A DNA stretch of 64,000 nucleotides, from positions 372,001-436,000 of the forward strand of contig JACKCO010000003.1 of NCBI GenBank assembly GCA_020633995.1. The letters are read 5' to 3'. The notes below the pieces were generated by a model, which did no database searches, had not been told where the DNA came from, and saw only the letters and a program-made list of their open reading frames with translations. Each line of letters opens with the position of its first letter. Position 1 is the first letter of the stretch. Both the position numbers and the translations under genes were made by a program. The DNA comes from Campylobacterota bacterium (GTDB lineage Bacteria > Babelota > Babeliae > Babelales > RVW-14). Positions 1 to 11,300 of the stretch are shown here, one piece after another.

Positions 1-852
1 GTCTGCAATGTGTTCGACATAGTCACAAAAGAGTTGCGCATTGATGCCAAGTAGTCCTTGAGGACAAGCGTCGTAGGCATATTGGCTTTCAAGTCTGACT
101 GCCTTTTTGATTAGTTCTGTGATTTTTGCTTGAAAATCTGCGGTCCAAATTTCAGGATTTTCTGCTTTGATGGTGTTGATCAGGTCTGCACCATAGGCAA
201 GGTGCAAGCTTTCGTCACGCATGATGTATTCAAATTGTTCACCAATGCCAACCATTTTTTTCTGACGCTTGAGTGCCAGCATCATAGCAAAGCCTGCGTA
301 AAAGAAAATGCCTTCCATAATAACGTAGTAGCCGATTAGATCGAGAACAAAGCGTTGTAAATTCTCCGTTCCAATTGGTTCAAAAGTTGGGTCGAAGATT
401 GTTTTGGTTAGCTCAATGACAAAGTCATCTTTTTCTTTAATTGATGGAATGGTGTTGTACATGTTGTAGATTTCGTCTGGGTCAAGGCCAAGTGAGTCAC
501 AGCAATAGATAAAAGTGTCGGTGTGAATCGCTTCTTCAAATGCTTGTCTGAGCATGTATTGGCGACACTCAGGGTTGGTAACGTGGCGGTAGACAGCCAG
601 TACAATATTGTTAGCAGTGAGTGACTCGGCTGTAGAGAAAAAACCCAAGTTCCATATGATTAGTTTTCGTTCAAGCGGTGTAAGCGCATCGGGTGATTTC
701 CATTGTTCAACGTCTTTTTGCATCGAAATTTCTTCGGGCGTCCAGTTATTGGCAACACCACTTTTGTAATATTCTCGTGCCCACATGTATCGCATAGGCA
801 ATATTTTGTTTGGGTCAGTCGTCGTGTTGTTTATAATTCCGTCTTTTTTCAT
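1..852 (-). CDS. nrdB: Ribonucleoside-diphosphate reductase beta subunit (class Ic-like), 3' end cut by window edge
   Basis: Small subunit of class I ribonucleotide reductase, which holds the dimetal cofactor that starts radical chemistry for reduction of NDPs to dNDPs. My translation begins MKKDGIINNTTTDPNKIL; 284 codons are visible and the C-terminus lies left of the window. The ATG at 852 is preceded by AAGGAACT. Ligand-like residues are Glu76 (FFSTAES), Glu107 and His110 (FEEAIH), the Glu of EGIFFYAGF, and the Glu and His of RDESLHL. The residue four after His110, which is the radical tyrosine in class Ia enzymes, is Phe114 (codon 511-513). From knowledge of the family, Phe here with Glu as first ligand is typical of Chlamydia class Ic Mn/Fe enzymes. 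It lies 54 bp downstream of nrdA, in the same operon. Confidence 0.95.
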   Translation of the reverse strand, partial: MKKDGIINNTTTDPNKILPMRYMWAREYYKSGVANNWTPEEISMQKDVEQWKSPDALTPLERKLIIWNLGFFSTAESLTANNIVLAVYRHVTNPECRQYMLRQAFEEAIHTDTFIYCCDSLGLDPDEIYNMYNTIPSIKEKDDFVIELTKTIFDPTFEPIGTENLQRFVLDLIGYYVIMEGIFFYAGFAMMLALKRQKKMVGIGEQFEYIMRDESLHLAYGADLINTIKAENPEIWTADFQAKITELIKKAVRLESQYAYDACPQGLLGINAQLFCDYVEHIAD

Positions 853-906
853 AGTAGTTCCTTTGTTGTTATTCCCAGCGCGTTTGGGAAGTTGAATCTT
901 TATAGT

Positions 907-3414
907 CTATTGGCAAGCTTCGCAGTCTTCAGCGTTCAGACCGCAGTACGTTGCGCCATTGATGTTGTTTGTAGTGGTGGCGTTTTTCGAGTTATTATTG
1001 AACTCTCGTTTTTGTGTATACCCAAACTTTTTGGCATCAAGTGTCGATTTTTCAATTTGGCTAGCTCCCAGCGAACGGAGGTAGTAAAACGTTTTGATAC
1101 CAAGTTTCCATCCCGCTAGGTAAATATCATTGAGCTTTTTGCCTGAGGTGCCAAGCATGAAAACGTTATGCGACTGACTTTGATCAATCCAGCGACCACG
1201 TGTTGCGGTAATCTTGACGAGCCACTCAGGATCAAGCTCAAACGCTTCTTTGTATTTACGTTTGAGCTGATCAGGAATTGCATCAATATTTTGAATGCTA
1301 CCGTCATAATATTTGATTTGATCAAGCATGTCTTGACTCCAAAGGCCAAGTTTTTTCAGGTCTTGAACAAGGTAGGCATTAATAACGGTAAACTCACCAC
1401 TCATGTTTGCTTTAACATAAATATTTTTGTAGATCGGCTCAATGCATGGGTAGCAGCCAGAGATGTTTGCAATGGTTGCGGTTGGTGCGATTGCCATCAA
1501 GTTTGAGTTACGCATGCCATGTTGTTTAATGTGTTCGCGGACAATGCTCCAGTCCATGGTAGTTGTGCGTGGTAGGTCAATTTTCATGCCGCGTTCTTGC
1601 TCAAGTAGATCAATAGTGTCCATTGGCAAAATACCACGATCCCATTTTGAACCAGCGTAGGTTGAGTAGGCCCCTTTTTCTTGTGATAACTTTGATGATG
1701 TCATGATTGCGTTGTAGGAAATGAATTCCATAATGGTGTCTGAAAACTCAAGCGCTCTGGTGTCATCAAACGGGATGTCAAGCATGAAAAGCGCGTCTTG
1801 TAGACCCATCATGCCCATGCCAATCGGGCGGTGGCGCAAGTTTGAATTACGTGCTTCTTTGGTTGGGTAAAAGTTTATGTCGATAACATTGTCAAGCATG
1901 CGAATTGCCGTTTTGACGGTGTCGGCCAGCAGTTCTCGGTCAATCTTACCATTAAAGATGTGGCGTGCGAGATTGATTGAGCCCAGGTTACATACAGCAG
2001 TTTCATCTGGTGAGGTGTTAAGCGTAATTTCTGTACACAAATTTGAAGAGTGTACTACGCCAACGTGGTCTTGTGGTGAGCGTACATTGCACGGGTCTTT
2101 AAAGGTGATCCATGGGTGGCCTGTTTCAAAGAGACGGGTAAGCATTTTTTTCCACAGCTCTTTTGCCGAAACTGTTTTATATAGTCTGATTTTACCGGCA
2201 CGTGCCTGTGCTTCGTAGTTGAGGTAAGCTGCTTCAAATTCTTTGCCATAAATTTCGTGTAGGTCTGGTGTTTCATCTGGAGAAAAAAGTGTCCACTGTT
2301 CGTCGTTGATTAGACGCTTCATAAACAAGTCTGGAATCCAGCTTGCTGTGTTCATATCGTGCGTGCGGCGACGGTCATCACCGGTGTTGCGGCGTAGGTC
2401 GATAAAATCTTCAAAATCATAATGCCATGCCTCAAGGTAGGCACATGCTGCCGCGCGTCTGCTGCCAGCGCGGCTGATAGCAGCGACAACGTCGTTGGCC
2501 AGTTTTAAAAAGGGTACGGTGCCTTGGCTAGTAACATTGATTGAACTAATCATTGAACCAGTACCACGAATTGCGGTCCACGAGGTGCCAAGTCCGCCAG
2601 ACCATTTTGAAAGATTAGCGTTGTCTTGCAGTGTCTTGAAAATATGGTTGAGGTCATCGCTGATATAGTTGAGGTAACATGAGCTGAGTTGTGGATGATG
2701 CATGCCTGAGCGGAAAAGTGTTGGGGTTGATGAGACAAAGCGCAGCGTAGAGAGCACTTCGTAAAACTCAAGTGCACGAGCGGTTTTATTATTTTCTTCA
2801 CTGAGTGCAAGGCCCATTGCCACACGCATCCAAAAAATTTGTGGCATCTCAATGAGCTTTTCCCCGTGCTTGATGAGGTAACGACCATACAGCGTCTCAA
2901 TGCCAATGTAGCCAAACAGATTGTCTCGTTCTACGCGAATGCCCTGAGAAAGTGTTTCAAGGTCATACTCTTTGAGGCGCGGATCAAGCAGGCCAACCTC
3001 AAGCCCTTTGGTAATGCTCTTAATAAACTGATTCTGATAGCGTTCTTCAATAGTTTCGTCGTTGTATGACTCTTCAAGCACTTGTTTATAAATGTATTGC
3101 ATGAACAGGCGCGCTGCAACATAGTTGTATGCGATGTCTTTTTCGATAAAAGTTGTTGCCGTCAACGCTAACGCTTTAGCCAGCTCTGTTGTGCTGATGC
3201 CATCATAAATAATTTTGAGTGTTTCGCGAATAAGCTCATCAACAGATATGGCAAGATCAAGACCTTTGCTTGCATGGGCAATGGTCAGGCGTATCTTGTT
3301 GATATCAAGAGCGACGGATTCCTCGTTGCGCTTGGTGACTGAAAGGGATGTAAAGTTTACGTTTTTGGGTGAGGTTAGCATGTCATTCTCTTTTTGTCTG
3401 GCTTGTGTTTCCAT
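907..3414 (-). CDS. nrdA: Ribonucleoside-diphosphate reductase alpha subunit
   Basis: Catalytic large subunit of class I ribonucleotide reductase, 835 residues. The N-terminal ~130 residues resemble an ATP-cone allosteric domain. The barrel carries the expected active-site segments: the cysteine of LSSCYLNYI, the N-x-C-x-E centre in AVCNLGSINLARHI together with the preceding SSNLCTEITLN, and the TATIANISG loop. The extreme C-terminus (EDCEACQ) has the mobile cysteine pair that re-reduces the active site. The start is ATG at 3414, with GAAGGGA upstream. It is co-directional with nrdB and transcribed first. I found no convincing NrdR box pair upstream. Confidence 0.97.
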   Translation of the reverse strand: METQARQKENDMLTSPKNVNFTSLSVTKRNEESVALDINKIRLTIAHASKGLDLAISVDELIRETLKIIYDGISTTELAKALALTATTFIEKDIAYNYVAARLFMQYIYKQVLEESYNDETIEERYQNQFIKSITKGLEVGLLDPRLKEYDLETLSQGIRVERDNLFGYIGIETLYGRYLIKHGEKLIEMPQIFWMRVAMGLALSEENNKTARALEFYEVLSTLRFVSSTPTLFRSGMHHPQLSSCYLNYISDDLNHIFKTLQDNANLSKWSGGLGTSWTAIRGTGSMISSINVTSQGTVPFLKLANDVVAAISRAGSRRAAACAYLEAWHYDFEDFIDLRRNTGDDRRRTHDMNTASWIPDLFMKRLINDEQWTLFSPDETPDLHEIYGKEFEAAYLNYEAQARAGKIRLYKTVSAKELWKKMLTRLFETGHPWITFKDPCNVRSPQDHVGVVHSSNLCTEITLNTSPDETAVCNLGSINLARHIFNGKIDRELLADTVKTAIRMLDNVIDINFYPTKEARNSNLRHRPIGMGMMGLQDALFMLDIPFDDTRALEFSDTIMEFISYNAIMTSSKLSQEKGAYSTYAGSKWDRGILPMDTIDLLEQERGMKIDLPRTTTMDWSIVREHIKQHGMRNSNLMAIAPTATIANISGCYPCIEPIYKNIYVKANMSGEFTVINAYLVQDLKKLGLWSQDMLDQIKYYDGSIQNIDAIPDQLKRKYKEAFELDPEWLVKITATRGRWIDQSQSHNVFMLGTSGKKLNDIYLAGWKLGIKTFYYLRSLGASQIEKSTLDAKKFGYTQKREFNNNSKNATTTNNINGATYCGLNAEDCEACQ

Positions 3415-3906
3415 AGTTCAAAATCCCTTCAATGTTTTATATAGAAAATTAAAAATCTTTTATGCTCGCTCTTTCTCCATGCGTGTGCACAAATAGTAAT
3501 ATTTTCTTTTAGAAAATTCATTTCCCAACGTGACCTATAATTTATCAGCTAGTTCAGACTCGATCAAACAAATTTTTTATTTTTCTCGAAACGCTCTTAT
3601 AACGAGGGGTTTCGGGGAAAATAGCCATTATTTTCTTGATATTTTTTATCTGAGATTTTAGGTACTCATTAGTGATGCTATAAATTCAAAAGTGTGATTT
3701 TTTCTTTCCTAAATAATTCAAATAGCATAACAAGTCTGATCAGGTACGAACAAACTGCAAAAATATTAAAAAATGGGAGGAACCACTTTTTACGAGCACA
3801 TAATGATAAACAAAATTTTTGGGGATTAGAAGATTGACAATTTCATTATTCATTCAACGTGTTGATTATAGAGTGTTTATTGGATGCAAAAAAAATGTTG
3901 GCCTTA
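3415..3906. other. Intergenic region with one imperfect inverted repeat
   Basis: AT-rich 492-bp gap upstream of nrdA, which presumably contains its promoter. I see no gene in it. The only clear structure is an imperfect stem-loop at 3580-3620 with arms CGAAAC (3587-3592) and GTTTCG (3609-3614), extended outward by TTTTC/GAAAA and inward by CTC/GAG. Neither strand shows the T-run expected of an intrinsic terminator directly after the stem, so a regulatory or processing role is equally possible. Confidence 0.4.
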
Positions 3907-4872
3907 CTATATTATATTCCAACCATCAGAGAGTGGGTCTGACTCACTGGAGTGTAGGGGTGTGCTTGTCGATGTGTTGACATCGGCAAGTATTCTACTC
4001 CTGTTATTCAGCATTGCTAAAGCTTGAGTAAACTTAGTGGCTTGTGCTACTTCGTGTGCTGTGTGTCTTTCCTGGTTAGTAGTGGAGTAGTCATATGGCA
4101 AGCCACAACTGATCAGTAGCCTAAGAATTTCTACCTCTTGCTGGGTTGTAACGTCATAATCTTTTTGTGCCGCCCAATGCATGGCGGTGCTTCCCCCTAG
4201 ATTTTTACAATTCAGGTCTGGTGGGCTTTCCTGTGTTAATAGTTTTTGCACAAGCCCTAGGTCAGTGTGGCCAATGGCGTGAAACAAAAGCCATTCAGGG
4301 CTGAGGTAGTCTTCGGGTTGTTTGCTAAATTTTTCTAGGTAATAAAAAATACGTTCATCAAGATCCCAGCTAAATGGGATAGTATTTGTTTGTGGATCTG
4401 GGCGGCAGGAATGTTTAACCAGGTAAAGAAATATCTCTTCTGATTTTTCAGCTCCAGCATCAAGTAAAACGTGTGTATGAGTTGTGTTGCCTTTTTTGGT
4501 AAGCGATGCACCATGCTCAACAAGAAACTGTACCAGCTCAAGGCTTTGAACATCATCGATTGCCAGTCTCAGGGGTGTTTTGGGGTTGCAGTATCTCATG
4601 CCTTCAAGGCGATCGATGTTGGCACCACGTTGTAAAAGCCACTGTGCAACGTTAAATTTTTTCTTGCTCCATGCTGCCAGCCAAAACATAGAGTACTCTG
4701 GCCAGTCAACGTTGACGTTAACATTGCCATTATTTTGTGCGATGAATTGTTCAAGTGTCGTGTAGTCTTCTTGCTCTATGGCTATTTCTACTTGTAGAGA
4801 GTGGATTTTTCTTTCGCTGCCTTGTAGTGATGTGGCGTTCATTGTTAGAAAGAGAAGTAGAATGTAAAACAT
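3907..4872 (-). CDS. Secreted ankyrin-repeat protein
   Basis: 321 residues. An N-terminal hydrophobic stretch (MFYILLLFLTMNATSLQG) looks like a signal peptide. Ankyrin-type units follow: PLRLAIDDVQSLELVQFLVEHGASL, an H-T-H-V-L-L-D-A-G-A unit, and a C-terminal STAMHWAAQKD unit. Ankyrin repeats are protein-binding solenoids, and in host-associated bacteria secreted ones are often effectors. The specific target cannot be read from sequence. The start ATG (4872-4870) overlaps the stop of the upstream ankyrin gene by one base (TAATG), which implies translational coupling. The two proteins are paralogs with the same layout and length. Confidence 0.85.
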   Translation of the reverse strand: MFYILLLFLTMNATSLQGSERKIHSLQVEIAIEQEDYTTLEQFIAQNNGNVNVNVDWPEYSMFWLAAWSKKKFNVAQWLLQRGANIDRLEGMRYCNPKTPLRLAIDDVQSLELVQFLVEHGASLTKKGNTTHTHVLLDAGAEKSEEIFLYLVKHSCRPDPQTNTIPFSWDLDERIFYYLEKFSKQPEDYLSPEWLLFHAIGHTDLGLVQKLLTQESPPDLNCKNLGGSTAMHWAAQKDYDVTTQQEVEILRLLISCGLPYDYSTTNQERHTAHEVAQATKFTQALAMLNNRSRILADVNTSTSTPLHSSESDPLSDGWNII

Positions 4873-5846
4873 TACATGAGCTCCCAGTCTTGCGTAATAC
4901 TGGTTTCATAGTCCATCTCTTCATAATACTTTCGGTATTGCTCAGTAAAAAGTTCCTCACAATCGTGTGAATTTTCCGCCCCGTGAGCTCTAAGCAGATT
5001 GACAGCTCCGGGATTTTTTAGCAACATAGCACAGTCAAGGGGGGTAAAGCCGTTACGATTTGAGAGATCTGTTCTGGCACCGTGTTTCATGAGTAATTTG
5101 ATAACTTGAAGTTGTTGATTGGTGCTTATATCTCTGCTTAGAACAGCAAGTTGTAACGGCGTATTGCCGTAGTAATCTTGAACATTAACGTTAACCGATG
5201 GATATTGCTCAAAAATATAGTTAATAGCTTCGACGTCATGACTTTCTGCAGCAACGAGCAGTTGTGACTCTGGGCTTGCGTAATCGTCTATTTTCTTGTT
5301 GTTATCCTGTAAGATTTTACAAATTACTTTCCAGGGAGCTATACAAAAATTTTTGCAGCGACCAAATTTTGAATCATATTTGCAGGTTTGCTCGACTAAG
5401 TAGAGCAATATGTCGGGAAATGGACACGTTGTCTCACATAGAAGGTGTGTGCTTTCACCTTTGAGATTGTAGATTAATGATGCACCATGTTCGCATAGAA
5501 ATTTTACATGTTTGAGTGAAGGGAGTAAGTTTGCGTAGTTGAAAAGGAGTGGTCTTTTTTGTGTGCCTTGCAAAAAATTTATATCAGCACCTTGTGTAAA
5601 TAACCACAGGGCAACATCAAAACAGTCGTTATCAAGGGTGAAGCCAAGCAATGTTTTATGGAAGTCTGGAGATGCGACATTTGGGTTGTTATCGTGTTCT
5701 CGTAAGAAGTTTGTCAGGTAGATGTAGTTCCTATTGTTTAGTGCACTGAGCAGATCAATAAATAGATCATCCGCTTTACCGAACGTGTCCATACTGCACA
5801 AAGAAAAGGTGTATAAACAAAAAAATAGACAGAAGAGTACTCTCAT
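4872..5846 (-). CDS. Secreted ankyrin-repeat protein
   Basis: 324 residues, paralog of the downstream neighbour. The signal peptide MRVLFCLFFCLYTFSLC is followed by an N-terminal region and ankyrin units, including HVKFLCEHGASL, a GNTPLQLAVLSRD unit ending MKHGARTDL, and GFTPLDCAMLL ending RAHGAEN. The tail is acidic. A strong Shine-Dalgarno (AAAGGAG) precedes ATG 5846. It is the first gene of a two-gene unit placed just after the groEL terminator, so it needs its own promoter in the ~80 bp between; I could not assign that confidently. Function is unknown beyond probable protein binding outside the cytoplasm. Confidence 0.85.
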   Translation of the reverse strand: MRVLFCLFFCLYTFSLCSMDTFGKADDLFIDLLSALNNRNYIYLTNFLREHDNNPNVASPDFHKTLLGFTLDNDCFDVALWLFTQGADINFLQGTQKRPLLFNYANLLPSLKHVKFLCEHGASLIYNLKGESTHLLCETTCPFPDILLYLVEQTCKYDSKFGRCKNFCIAPWKVICKILQDNNKKIDDYASPESQLLVAAESHDVEAINYIFEQYPSVNVNVQDYYGNTPLQLAVLSRDISTNQQLQVIKLLMKHGARTDLSNRNGFTPLDCAMLLKNPGAVNLLRAHGAENSHDCEELFTEQYRKYYEEMDYETSITQDWELM

Positions 5847-5924
5847 CTTTTTTCTCCTTTTTTAACTTTTTAATTTTTGAAAAGTGTAGCAATATCGGTC
5901 AGTGAATGCGAGCTTTGAGAATAC

Positions 5925-5966
5925 AAAAAAAAGCGGGTCGCAATTTTTACGACCCGCTTTTTTTAA
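5925..5966 (-). terminator. Rho-independent terminator of groES-groEL
   Basis: Perfect 10-bp GC-rich stem AAGCGGGTCG/CGACCCGCTT (5931-5940 and 5950-5959) with a 9-nt loop. A run of T follows on the minus strand and a mirror run on the plus strand. It sits 20 bp past the groEL stop. The ankyrin pair is read beyond it in the same direction. Confidence 0.93.
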
Positions 5967-5985
5967 ATTGAGAAGGAGAAATGTT

Positions 5986-7644
<1,659 letters not shown>

Positions 7645-7680
7645 TTAAAATCCTTTTTTCGTGTTTTTAATCGCTATAAC

Positions 7681-7977
7681 TTATTTGTTTACAACGCCAA
7701 GAACTTCTTCTTCGCGCAAAATCAAATATTCTTGTCCGTCAAGTTTGACTTCGGTGCCAGAGTACTTGCCAAAAAGAACTGTATCACCTTCTTTAACTTT
7801 GAGTGGGCGAGCTGTGCCGTCGTTGAGTATCTTTCCTTCGCCTACACACTTTACAGCACCAAGTTGCGTTTTTTCTTGTGCGGTGTCAGGAATGTAAATG
7901 CCTCCAGCAGACTTTTGTTCGCTTTCAAGGCGTTGAATCAACACGCGGTCATAAAGAGGAGTAATGGATGTTGCCAT
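7681..7977 (-). CDS. groS: Co-chaperonin GroES (10 kDa)
   Basis: 98 residues, normal for the family. It forms the heptameric lid of the GroEL chamber. The N-terminus PLYDRVLIQRLE, the mobile loop SAGGIYIPDTAQEKTQ and KEGDTVLFGKYSGTEVKLDG are all typical. A strong Shine-Dalgarno (GGAAGGAAGG) lies just upstream of ATG 7977. First gene of the groES-groEL operon. Confidence 0.98.
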   Translation of the reverse strand: MATSITPLYDRVLIQRLESEQKSAGGIYIPDTAQEKTQLGAVKCVGEGKILNDGTARPLKVKEGDTVLFGKYSGTEVKLDGQEYLILREEEVLGVVNK

Positions 7978-8077
7978 GACCTTCTTCCTTCCTGTTTTAA
8001 GTTGTTGGTGTTTTATATTTTAAATAACAACGCTGTGTTGTATTTGATAGGTTTTTACACCTTCAATACTCGGTTTT

Positions 8078-8105
8078 AGTATACGTTCAAACTACAAAAA
8101 ATCAA
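8078..8105 (-). promoter_or_regulatory. Predicted sigma70-type promoter of groES-groEL
   Basis: On the minus strand TTGATT (8105-8100), a 16-bp spacer and TATACT (8083-8078) give a plausible -35/-10 pair about 100 bp upstream of groES. I saw no CIRCE operator (TTAGCACTC-N9-GAGTGCTAA) in the gap, so HrcA control is not evident. Confidence 0.55.
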
Positions 8106-8232
8106 TGATATTTTATAGTAATGTACTAAGATTTTTTAAGTCACAAATTTTAGTTTGATTATGATTGACATATAAGATTTCTTTGAGGAAGTGTTTCTTC
8201 TTCGTAGTTTTCTTGATGTTTAATTTTTATAA

Positions 8233-8262
8233 TTGAAAATTATTTTATTGGATCAGTATAAT
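8233..8262 (+). promoter_or_regulatory. Predicted sigma70-type promoter of the large ankyrin gene
   Basis: TTGAAA (8233-8238), an 18-bp spacer and a perfect TATAAT (8257-8262), about 50 bp upstream of the ATG at 8313. It is divergent from the groES promoter. Confidence 0.6.
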
Positions 8263-8312
8263 TAAGTGGTCAAGCTACATAATCTTATTTGAATATTGCG
8301 GGGGAAATAGTA

Positions 8313-11300
8313 ATGAAGTGCAGGCTGTTTTGTCTAGTGACTGTTGCGGCTGTTCTTGTGTCCCATTCTTTGGTTGCCCGTCCATCGGTGCGCTCACTCA
8401 AGGGAGTTGATGCGCTTTTCAAGCCTGAGTACCAGTTGCTCTCACCCAGTTATGGGTGCTTGTTTGCCGAGTCTGACATTGCCCAGACATTGTACCGATT
8501 TGTTTCTGAAGATTTTGACAAGCCATTGCATGACGTGTTGCATACACTATTTCGTTTGGATGCCGACAACATTAATTTTCGTGTGCAGCAGTCATTGTCT
8601 GGGTTTGTCTCACATCTGAAACCACGTCATATTGGCATGTTGATGGGACTGGTTGTGCTAAGTCGTAGTATCCCAAACGATATTGCAGCGATTATAGCAG
8701 AGGATATTGGTCTCGGTCTAAATGCTCATGCCAAGGATATGAAAGAAAAAATTGATAAGGCCAAAGCAGCAGTACCAAATTCTGGAGAAATTATTACTCT
8801 ACTTTCAGCATTGGGGAAAAACAATCAGGCAGCGCTAAAAAAATATGAGGACTTGGTTAGCAAGATTAAGAACAAACAGCAATTAAACAGAGATGATAAA
8901 AAACATAAAGCTATTCTATCATTTTTAACCGGCAATGATTTTGAAAGTATTGCCCCTGATTTTGATTGGAAGGAAAATATAAACCCAGAAAGCCGAAGAA
9001 GGATTGAGCAAATACGTGGGCTGCAAGATGAAAACAACCGTGTGGGCAAAGCCCAAAAAACATTGACCAGCAGTGTATTAGAGCTGGTCAAGAATTTACG
9101 TTTAATTGATCAGGAAAAACGTTTTCCTGGCCTCGACCAGGTTTCTTCAGGTGTTATCGCAGCATCCTCAGGAGTCATTTCCGACCAGTCAAATGTCATC
9201 CCGGCCCCCGAGCCGGGATCCATTCTCCCCCTCGTTTTACTCAACGTATTTTTATGGGAAAAATGCTTCTCACGTGTGGATATGCAAGCATATATCAATG
9301 GATTGCGTAGTGTTGCGTCAGATGTTTTTTCAAGTGAAGAAAAGCTTGATGCTGACGGGCAAAAAGCTCAATATTCGCTTGAAGAAACCGTGAAATTAAA
9401 AAAAGAGTTATTTAGTAGGATTAGTAAAGAAGGGGATGATGCTTTGGGTGCTGAAGAGGTAATGGTTGGTTTTTTTGCCCAAAACAGATTACCTAAGCCG
9501 CTGTGTTATGGAAATGCAGTTTTTGAAGGGAAGAGTTTTGCGGACTGTGGTGAAACGTCGCTGCGTAATTTTTTCAATCTTTTGTTTTTTAATGATAAAA
9601 CCCAAAAATTTGATCAAGAAAAAATCGATAAGCTTGAAAAAGAAGGTTTTGTCATTGACGAAAAAATTAAAGTTTTTTATAAATCGTTTCCAGATTGTGC
9701 GCGTGGTACAACACCTCAAGCGCGCAATGAATGGGCTAAGATAACCTCTGATATTAACGGGGTTGTGTATAACAACAAAAACTGTGAAATATCATCACGT
9801 AATGGTGGTATGAAAAATATGTGCCGTGTGCTTAGGCACTTGATTGTTTTCCCTGCTGATACCCCAATAACTGATTCACTAGAAGATAATGTAATTTTGT
9901 ATTTGTGGCGCGGGCAAACAGGTGACTTGACGGGGGGGAAGGTATCAGGCTACTTTCAGGGCAGGTCTGAGATAGATTTTGGTAAAGGCCTACATTGGAA
10001 TTTTTATCAGGGACATTTTGAATTAATAATTCCTGCTATTGAACGTATCTATCAGGCAAGTCAATATATTCAAAAATGCCTTACTGGACAAGAACAGGGA
10101 AAATATAATTTTGTACGAACTTTAATTGCAAGTTTTCTGGCAAAAGAAGAAGCTGGTTTAACTGATTATGTTGCATGTTTAGAGAAAGTGACGGACGAGC
10201 AAAAAAAACGTTTCGCACTTTGTTTGCTTGAGCCTCGATATGTGCTAAGAGCGGTGTGTGTTCCGTTCCCTCGTGAAGCATCATTACAGGCCTTTGGGCA
10301 GTATCTGGCAAATATACGTGATAATATTGATTCTACTTGGTTTGATCGGATTATTGCTCTTACGGCTGAGCTGCAGTTTTTGCGTGATGCTGATGTAGTC
10401 AAAATCGCCCAAGTATTAGCAGAATATTCAGTTGATTTTGACAAATATGTACAGACTTTTTTACCAGCTGACAAGCTTAAGGATTTTTTGATTAACGATA
10501 TTGACTATGCTTTTAAAGTGATAACGTTTTTGTGGACTCTTGGTAACAATGATAAGTACCAAGAAGCATGTTTTGATTTTACTAGTAGGTTAATTTCTGA
10601 GCAGCGGGACATAATGCAAAAGCGTAATGCCAAGCAAGAGGGATTGTTGCATGCGGCAACTCGGGCGGAAAATATTGAGATAATTAAAGTACTACAGAAG
10701 TTTGAAGGCGTTGATGTGAATATGCAAGATGATTCTGGTAATACCCCGTTGTATGCAGCCGTAAGCCAAAGGAATATTGAGATAGTTAAAGTATTACTAG
10801 GGAGTAAAGGCATTGATGTGAATAGGCAGGACCTGTCTGGTGCTGCGCCGTTGCATAGAGCACTTTTGGAGAATAATATTGAGATAGCTCAAGAATTACT
10901 GAAGGCTGAAGGCATTGATGTCAATAAACCGAATAAGCCTGGAGATACACCATTGCATATGGCAGTAAGCGAGAGGAATGTTAAGGGTGTTCAAGTGTTA
11001 CGGGGGGCTAAAGGTATTGAAGTGAATAAACCGAATAAGTTTGGGGTTACACCGTTGCATTTGGCAGTTAATAGGGAAGATGAAGAGGTAGTTCAAGCGT
11101 TATTGAATTTTGAAGGAATTGCTGTCAATGAACGGGATATGTCTGGCGCTACGGCGTTGCTTGATGCAGTAAAACGGGGAAATTTTGCAATTGTTAATGC
11201 ATTGTTTGCTAAAGGTGCTGATGTGTCTTTAAAGGATAAGCAGGGCAAGTCAGCAATAGATGTTGCCAGAGAAAACGGTTTTACAGAAATTGTTGAGTTG

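Noticed and set aside
703..1119. Plus-strand open frame of 138 codons across the nrdA/nrdB junction
   Set aside because: It lies over two clear minus-strand genes, has no ribosome binding site and no recognisable protein features.
3415..3600. NrdR boxes upstream of nrdA
   Set aside because: CTATAT-like fragments occur, but not the paired 16-bp palindromes at the required spacing.
3561..3626. Possible 22-codon peptide on the minus strand in the nrdA upstream gap
   Set aside because: No Shine-Dalgarno and it is built on the inverted repeat; too short to support.
7978..8312. CIRCE/HrcA operator upstream of groES
   Set aside because: No TTAGCACTC-N9-GAGTGCTAA or close variant was found on either strand.
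9106..9393. Alternative frames inside the first large ankyrin gene around the palindrome insert
   Set aside because: The main frame is continuous through the insert and aligns with the paralog on both sides, so there is no frameshift or nested gene to support.
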